In this document: positions 59,461 through 64,000 of the stretch, in pieces
Numbering within the stretch: position 1 is the stretch's first letter
How the letters are laid out: the number at the start of each line of letters is the position of its first letter
Source of the DNA: Nomia melanderi
Lineage: Eukaryota > Arthropoda > Insecta > Hymenoptera > Halictidae
Length of the DNA stretch: 64,000 nucleotides
Assembly: GCF_051020985.1 (NCBI RefSeq)
Contig: NC_134999.1
Span: forward strand, 16,063,660-16,127,659
Direction of reading: 5' to 3'
Notes under the pieces: model-generated
Told to the model about the DNA's origin: nothing
The model's database searches: none
What the model saw: the letters and a program-made list of their open reading frames with translations, nothing else
Position numbers and translations under genes: made by a program

Positions 59461-60210
59461 GATTAATATTTAGGGACGGGGGAGTTCCAGTTGTTTTAGT
59501 GGGCGGATTTTTTGAGTTTGTTTTGTTGTTTGGTAGTTTTCGGGTATGTTGATTGGATATTGATAGTTGAAGGGACTGTTTGATTGACAGGAGATTAATA
59601 TTTGGAATGTTGGGATTTTGAAGAGAATTGAATTTATTGTAGAGTAATGTTCGAGATATTGGGAGATATGTTTTAGTGGGCGGATTTTTTGAGTTTGTTT
59701 TCCTGTTTGGTAGTTTTCGGGTATGTTAATTGGAGATTGTATTTATTGTATTAAATTTATTGTAAATTAATGATTGAAATATTGGGATTTTGAAGAGAAT
59801 TGGATTGATTGTAATGTTTGAGATATTGGGTTTTCTAAAAGATTAATATTTAGGAACGAGGGAGTTTCAATTGTTTTAGTGGGCGGATTTTTTGATTTTG
59901 TTTTGCTGTTCGGTATTTTTCGGGTATGTTGATCGGAGATTGATAGTTGAAAGGAGTGTTTGATTGGTTGGAGATTAATATTTGGAATGTTGGAATTTTG
60001 AAGAGTATGTATTACATTTACTATAAATTAATAATCGAAATATTGGGATTTTGAAGAGAATTGGATTGATTGTAGATTGACAATTGAGTTATTGGGTATT
60101 TGAAATGTGTACGTCGACTGTAGATTAATATTTGAAATATTGGGGTTTTTAAGAGAATATATTGGATTGATAATAGATTAATATTTGAAGCATTAAGCTT
60201 TTAAAGAGAT
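59461..60210 (+). repeat. 380-bp tandem duplication of T/G-rich minisatellite
   Basis: GATTAATATTTAGGGACGGG at 59461 recurs at 59841, as do GTGGGCGGATTTTTTGA and GTTTGATTG...GGAGATTAATATTTGG. Shorter GGGATTTTGAAGAGAATTGG units recur within. Confidence 0.8.
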
Positions 60211-61981
60211 TCCTGAGATTTTGATGGATAGAATTGTAGATTCATTTACAATTTGTAAAGTGCTTGTAATTTTTGACAGTCGTAGACTCTTCAAAGCGAA
60301 TGAAATGATGTTTCACATGATTAGCAGTTCGTTAAATAATTATGATACATCCATGAAGGGTGAGTACAGCAACATTTTAGAGGAACAACGGAAGGAGGAC
60401 GGCTGGTACAGTGGTTAAATCTGGCTGTACAGAGGCCAGGTAGTTAAAGGCCAGTCCCACAAATAAACGGTGAATTACTGTTCGCTATACTTCCTGCCAT
60501 GCTCTTGAATAGGACTGTCGGCGTTACAAAGCTCCTTTAAACAGAACCGAGCGAACCGCGTATTCTTGCCAGTGGAATCAAAAGAGCCAACTTTTTCAAC
60601 TTTTAATTACTCAATCATAGAAGGTTTCGGGGTGCGAGTAATTCCAGCCACTTCTTTTTAATGACACGTCCCTCGCAATGAGGTAACGAACATGCTGGCA
60701 ATAACCTCAATCTATGTTTATGAATACACTAATAAACGAAACGAAAGAGTCGCTAAACGCTTGGCGAAAAGTGTCCATTATTTAAATCGCCCTCACTATA
60801 TGAAAAATAATCATAGAGCACTCCATTTAGACTCGTTCTAAATACACCTACTTTCTTCAGAATTAATTATTCCTACCCATATTAAGTACCTAACAATAAA
60901 ATTCAAAACATTTCCAAACAAATCACAGAAACAACAAATACTCGAAGCAAATGCGTCGAACAGTATATCCGAGCGGCCATTTTCTAAACAAAACTCGATA
61001 ATTTAAAAAGTACGGTGATACAAAGGAACGCTTCTGACAAAATTTACATTCATCATTATTATAATATCATTACATTACATGGATATTATGAAGTTCTCCA
61101 ATAGACATCTCGCATTTCCATTCCAACGTCATATAAATACAGAAACATAATTAATTCGCGCGAAATTATTATTCTCCAAAAATCATTTTATGTAGCAAGA
61201 ACTACTTAGCAACATCGGTAAACTTCAACGTTCGTTACTGAATAATCGAATTTTATAGTTTCATTTGCAAGCGTGCGCAGGAGAAGCCAAATTCCCGAAT
61301 CCCAGAAAAACAGTATCTTCGAAACGCAATAAAGCGGAGAGCAAAGCTTGCGCCGCTTAAAAAAATGGGAGGTCCGTATGAAAAGCGAGAACCGGCGAGA
61401 GCAAGGGGCGCAGAAGAACTTCGGGGGCTCAATAATTCAAACAGCGGCACGCGAAAGTGTGCTCGGACCTCTGTTGAGGGGTTAATAAATATCACGTCCC
61501 GGCTGTCGTTACTGGCGAACGGTTCGCCGGCCGTCGAGACGGGGGCCAGCGACGAGCGGCCAACAGTGTTCGAGGGAAGAAACAAAACGGGCGGCGGTTA
61601 TCGTGAACCCGGTTCGCTGTGAAGTGGCCCTCTCGGTTTTTCGAAGAACCGAATCAGAAGGAGGACGCAGATAGAAGAGGTAAGAACGTCTCGAAAGGTG
61701 GCTGCTACTGGCAGTACTCGTGCGGAATAAAGGGCCCTCGAAGGGCTCTCGACCCCGATGTAACGACTTTGCACACGCTCGTAACTCGATATTGTGAAAT
61801 CCCCTTATCGCGTGGTAGCAGCTGCGAGCACAGAAGAGCTATCGGGCACGAGGAAAAGGCGAGCCCCCGATTACTCTTGTGACCCCAGCCCTCTAATTTC
61901 CCTGTTTACGCCTCGCGGGAACAATCGCGACGCCGGCGAAAAACTGAGGACTTTTTCTTACGTCCGCGATGCTCAGAACGG
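60211..61981. other. Non-coding, no recognised gene
   Basis: About 61073-61260 carries two short dispersed repeats (GGATATTATGAAGTT, shared with 63883; ACTACTTAGCAAC, shared with 2742). GC-rich frames at 61253-61985 overlap. Confidence 0.5.
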
Positions 61982-62225
61982 TTAACCCTTTGCACTCGAT
62001 AGGTGACTCTCAGTCACCATTTGATGACAGCGAAACTATGAAGTTAAATATTTAGTACTTTAAATTAAACTTTGTATTGTTACGTGAAATATTCAAGTAA
62101 ATTATCTTTGTTGCTTAATTTATCTGTGAATTATCGTTAGATTGGGTTCAAACAACGTCATCTGTATCTCGTCGGGAAATCTTGAATATTTCCAGTAAAA
62201 AAAACTTTCGAATGCAAAGGGTTAA
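61982..62225 (+). mobile_element. TTAA element, family A, best-preserved copy
   Basis: Left TTAACCCTTTGCACTCGATA; complement of right TTAACCCTTTGCATTCGAAA; 244 bp. The palindrome GGTGACT-CTC-AGTCACC lies at 62002-62018. It shares its right TTAA with the next element. Confidence 0.9.
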
Positions 62226-62343
62226 CGCTACCAGATGGGTTATTCTGATATTTTTGATTTCTTATTTTGTAATTACCGGAAAGGTACAAATGCTTCTCTG
62301 AGAAATAGTTAACCAGTTAACTTTGACGAGTATACACGTCACC

Positions 62344-62862
62344 TTAACCTTTTGACTGCGGCGCGATCTCGGAGTAATTTGGTCGTTCACTGACTAGTGT
62401 CCAATGACCAAAACAGTACCCGAAGATTCGATAACATTTTTAGGATTTAAAATGTAATAATTGTAACTAAATAAAAAATATCCATCTCTTATTTGTTTTT
62501 AGTAACTGTTTAACCAGTTAACTGTGGAATTCAGTTGGAAAAACCTCTCGTTCTGCGCGCAATAAAATCGAAAAATGGAGCGTGTACTCGTCGAAGGCAG
62601 GACGAATGCGCGTAGAGTATATTTTAATGAAATATCAAAGCGAAACAAAGAATTACATGTTTATGTGGAAAAATGAAGAATTCATCGCTGAAAGAGTTAG
62701 TATCATGTCAAGCTTTACGATTACGTGTATACTCGTCAAACACAGTTAACTGGTTAAAGATGTTATAGTACAAAAATGCAGAGAGCGTATATTTACGCCT
62801 TTCCTAAATATTGATAGACTCATGAGGACGTATATATACACCTTTCGCAGTCAAAGAGTTAA
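62344..62862. mobile_element. TTAA element, family L, third level of nest
   Basis: Left TTAACCTTTTGACTGCGG; complement of right TTAACTCTTTGACTGCG. Removing 62510-62757 leaves 275 bp. Confidence 0.85.
62510..62757. mobile_element. TTAA element, family B, innermost level of nest
   Basis: Left TTAACCAGTTAACTGTGG; right CACAGTTAACTGGTTAA; 248 bp, perfect terminal 17 bp. Very similar to 56942-57189. Confidence 0.92.
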
Positions 62863-63181
62863 AGCTTGAAATTATACTAACTCTTTCAACAATAAATTCT
62901 CTAGTTTTTCTCATAAACGTATGATTCTTCTTTGTTTTGCTTTGGTTTTCCATCAAAATAAACCCTAGCTGCATTCGCCCCGCGTTTGACGAGTACACAC
63001 TTCATTTATTCATGTTATTGCGCGCAAAACGAGAGATTTTTCAAAATAAATTGCACAGCTAACAGGTTAAAGAAGAAATGAATAGTGAATTATATGTTTC
63101 ATAAAGAAATTTGGACAAGTTAGTTTAAGTGCTTGGTAGATCTAGTGTTAAATGGCTGTTTTCTGGAGGGAACTCAATAAC

Positions 63182-63394
63182 TTAACCCTTTGCAGACGAA
63201 GAATCTTTAGAGTATACGAAACCTTTTGTAGATTCTGCCAAATCACACATCGAATGCCTAAATAATGTAGAATAAGGAAATTATGTACTGATTTCTTACT
63301 ATTTGAGTAGTTGAATCATTTGTTTGCTACTTAATATTACAAACATGAACGTTGGATCTCGGCAAAGTGTCGACATTCGTGCGCAAAGGGTTAA
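63182..63394. mobile_element. TTAA element, family K
   Basis: Left TTAACCCTTTGCAGACGAAG; complement of right TTAACCCTTTGCGCACGAAT; 213 bp. Its right TTAA is the left TTAA of the next element. Confidence 0.82.
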
Positions 63395-63614
63395 CACGTT
63401 CGCGGACGTCGATGATATAGTATTCATTTTCATTGCAATGCAAAATTACATGAATGATATAATATGGAAATTTATAAGCTACGTTATGGTGCACTTCATT
63501 CTATATAGCCTTAATTTTCTGAAACTATCGTGCACTTTAACCTTGGAAGAATTACAGCTCAGTGCTGAGTATTTTTGCAGCTCATTAAAATCTTACTGTT
63601 CGCGAACGTGTTAA
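63391..63614. mobile_element. TTAA element, family J
   Basis: Left TTAACACGTTCGCGGACG; right GTTCGCGAACGTGTTAA; 224 bp, about 15 bp of inverted repeat. The 96-residue open frame overlapping it is a by-product. Confidence 0.85.
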
Positions 63615-64000
63615 CACGTCTCCTCGATTATATTTTCTCCGATTCAATAAATCGTCTAAATGAAATATCGAAAAAATGAAATTGGAACAAGTTATTGAGT
63701 TCCTAAATATAATTCCGTAGCTTATAACTTTAAATAACAATATCTATAAGATTAGTTTCATTTTCATTATGTAAAATGTAGGATTACATGTAGGATTAAA
63801 TGTAGGATAAGAAATGATTCAGACAAAAGTTGTAAGATATGGAGGTGAATATATGATAATTATATTTTTGTTACATTATGAGGATATTATGAAGTTTTTT
63901 CAATGTCAATGGAGATTTTGCGTTTCGATTGAAATGTTGTATGAGTAGTGTTGTGTACGCGTTTTCTATTTCGAAATCTTATAGGGAAACCCGTACGTCG
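63615..64000. other. Non-coding with dispersed repeats
   Basis: 63675-63795 repeats 25376-25505 (GAGTTCCTAAATATAA..., TTTCATT.TCATTA.GTAAAAT). 63880-63945 resembles 61073-61135 in reverse or direct form. No gene. Confidence 0.55.

Larger units (their letters stand above)
62309..63070. mobile_element. TTAA element, family B, second level of nest
   Basis: Left TTAACCAGTTAACTTTGACG; right GCACAGCTAACAGGTTAA. Removing 62344-62862 leaves 247 bp, identical in length to 49462-49708. Confidence 0.88.
62222..63151. mobile_element. TTAA element, family C, outermost host of a four-level nest
   Basis: Left TTAACGCTACCAGATGG, then TTACCGGAAAGGTACAAATG and TTCTCTGAGAAATAG, as in reversed family C. It resumes at 63071 and ends TGGTAGATCTAGTGTTAA. 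Without its insert it is 172 bp, shorter than the usual 220, so internal loss is likely. Confidence 0.6.

Noticed and set aside
60221..60418. 65-residue plus-strand frame
   Set aside because: Short, next to a T/G-rich minisatellite, no motif and no splice signals that stand out.
63324..63614. 96-residue plus-strand open frame
   Set aside because: It runs through the ends of two TTAA elements (families K and J), including their terminal repeats, so it is not a gene.

Overview
The window looks like nuclear DNA of an insect, most likely a hymenopteran such as a bee. It is almost entirely non-coding. Simple repeats are abundant, CpG shows no obvious depletion, GC-rich blocks alternate with AT-rich blocks, and short TTAA-flanked mobile elements are everywhere. 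The only convincing coding sequence is two small exons on the minus strand, at 29368-29521 and 3381-3502. When joined they stay in frame and read as the prodomain of an ADAM10/Kuzbanian-type metalloprotease, including a dibasic furin-like site. The intron between them is about 25.9 kb. No other exon of this gene was recognised, so 1-3380 is probably the next intron. The sequence beyond 29521 is a 5' intron or upstream flank.

The non-coding DNA has three main components. (1) At least a dozen families of 150-350 bp non-autonomous elements, each bounded by TTAA and starting with CCC, CCA, CAC or a close variant. This structure fits piggyBac-type MITEs. About 30 copies or fragments can be placed, and many sit inside one another. 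The best case is a four-level nest at 62222-63151, where removing each insert at its TTAA restores an element of the expected length. (2) Tandem repeats: an 8-bp array with 588 bp of perfect repeats, a 48-bp AT-rich palindromic satellite, 120-, 152-, 168- and 173-bp minisatellites, and purine-rich AAAATTG-type DNA. (3) Other mobile elements: a 620-bp solo LTR with a 5-bp target duplication inside the 48-bp satellite, and mariner-like remnants.

Layout: 1-3380 probable intron with a nested element; 3381-3502 exon; 3503-29367 intron holding the 8-bp array, satellite plus solo LTR, several minisatellites and nested elements at 9.0-10.0, 22.9-24.1 and 28.4-29.1 kb; 29368-29521 exon; 29522-47 kb mostly quiet DNA with a 120-bp minisatellite at 39.5 kb and nested elements at 44.4 kb; 47.8-57.3 kb and 61.9-63.6 kb dense nested TTAA elements. 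No tRNA, rRNA, CRISPR array or complete gene was seen. Family assignments rest on reading alignments by eye, not on database searches.
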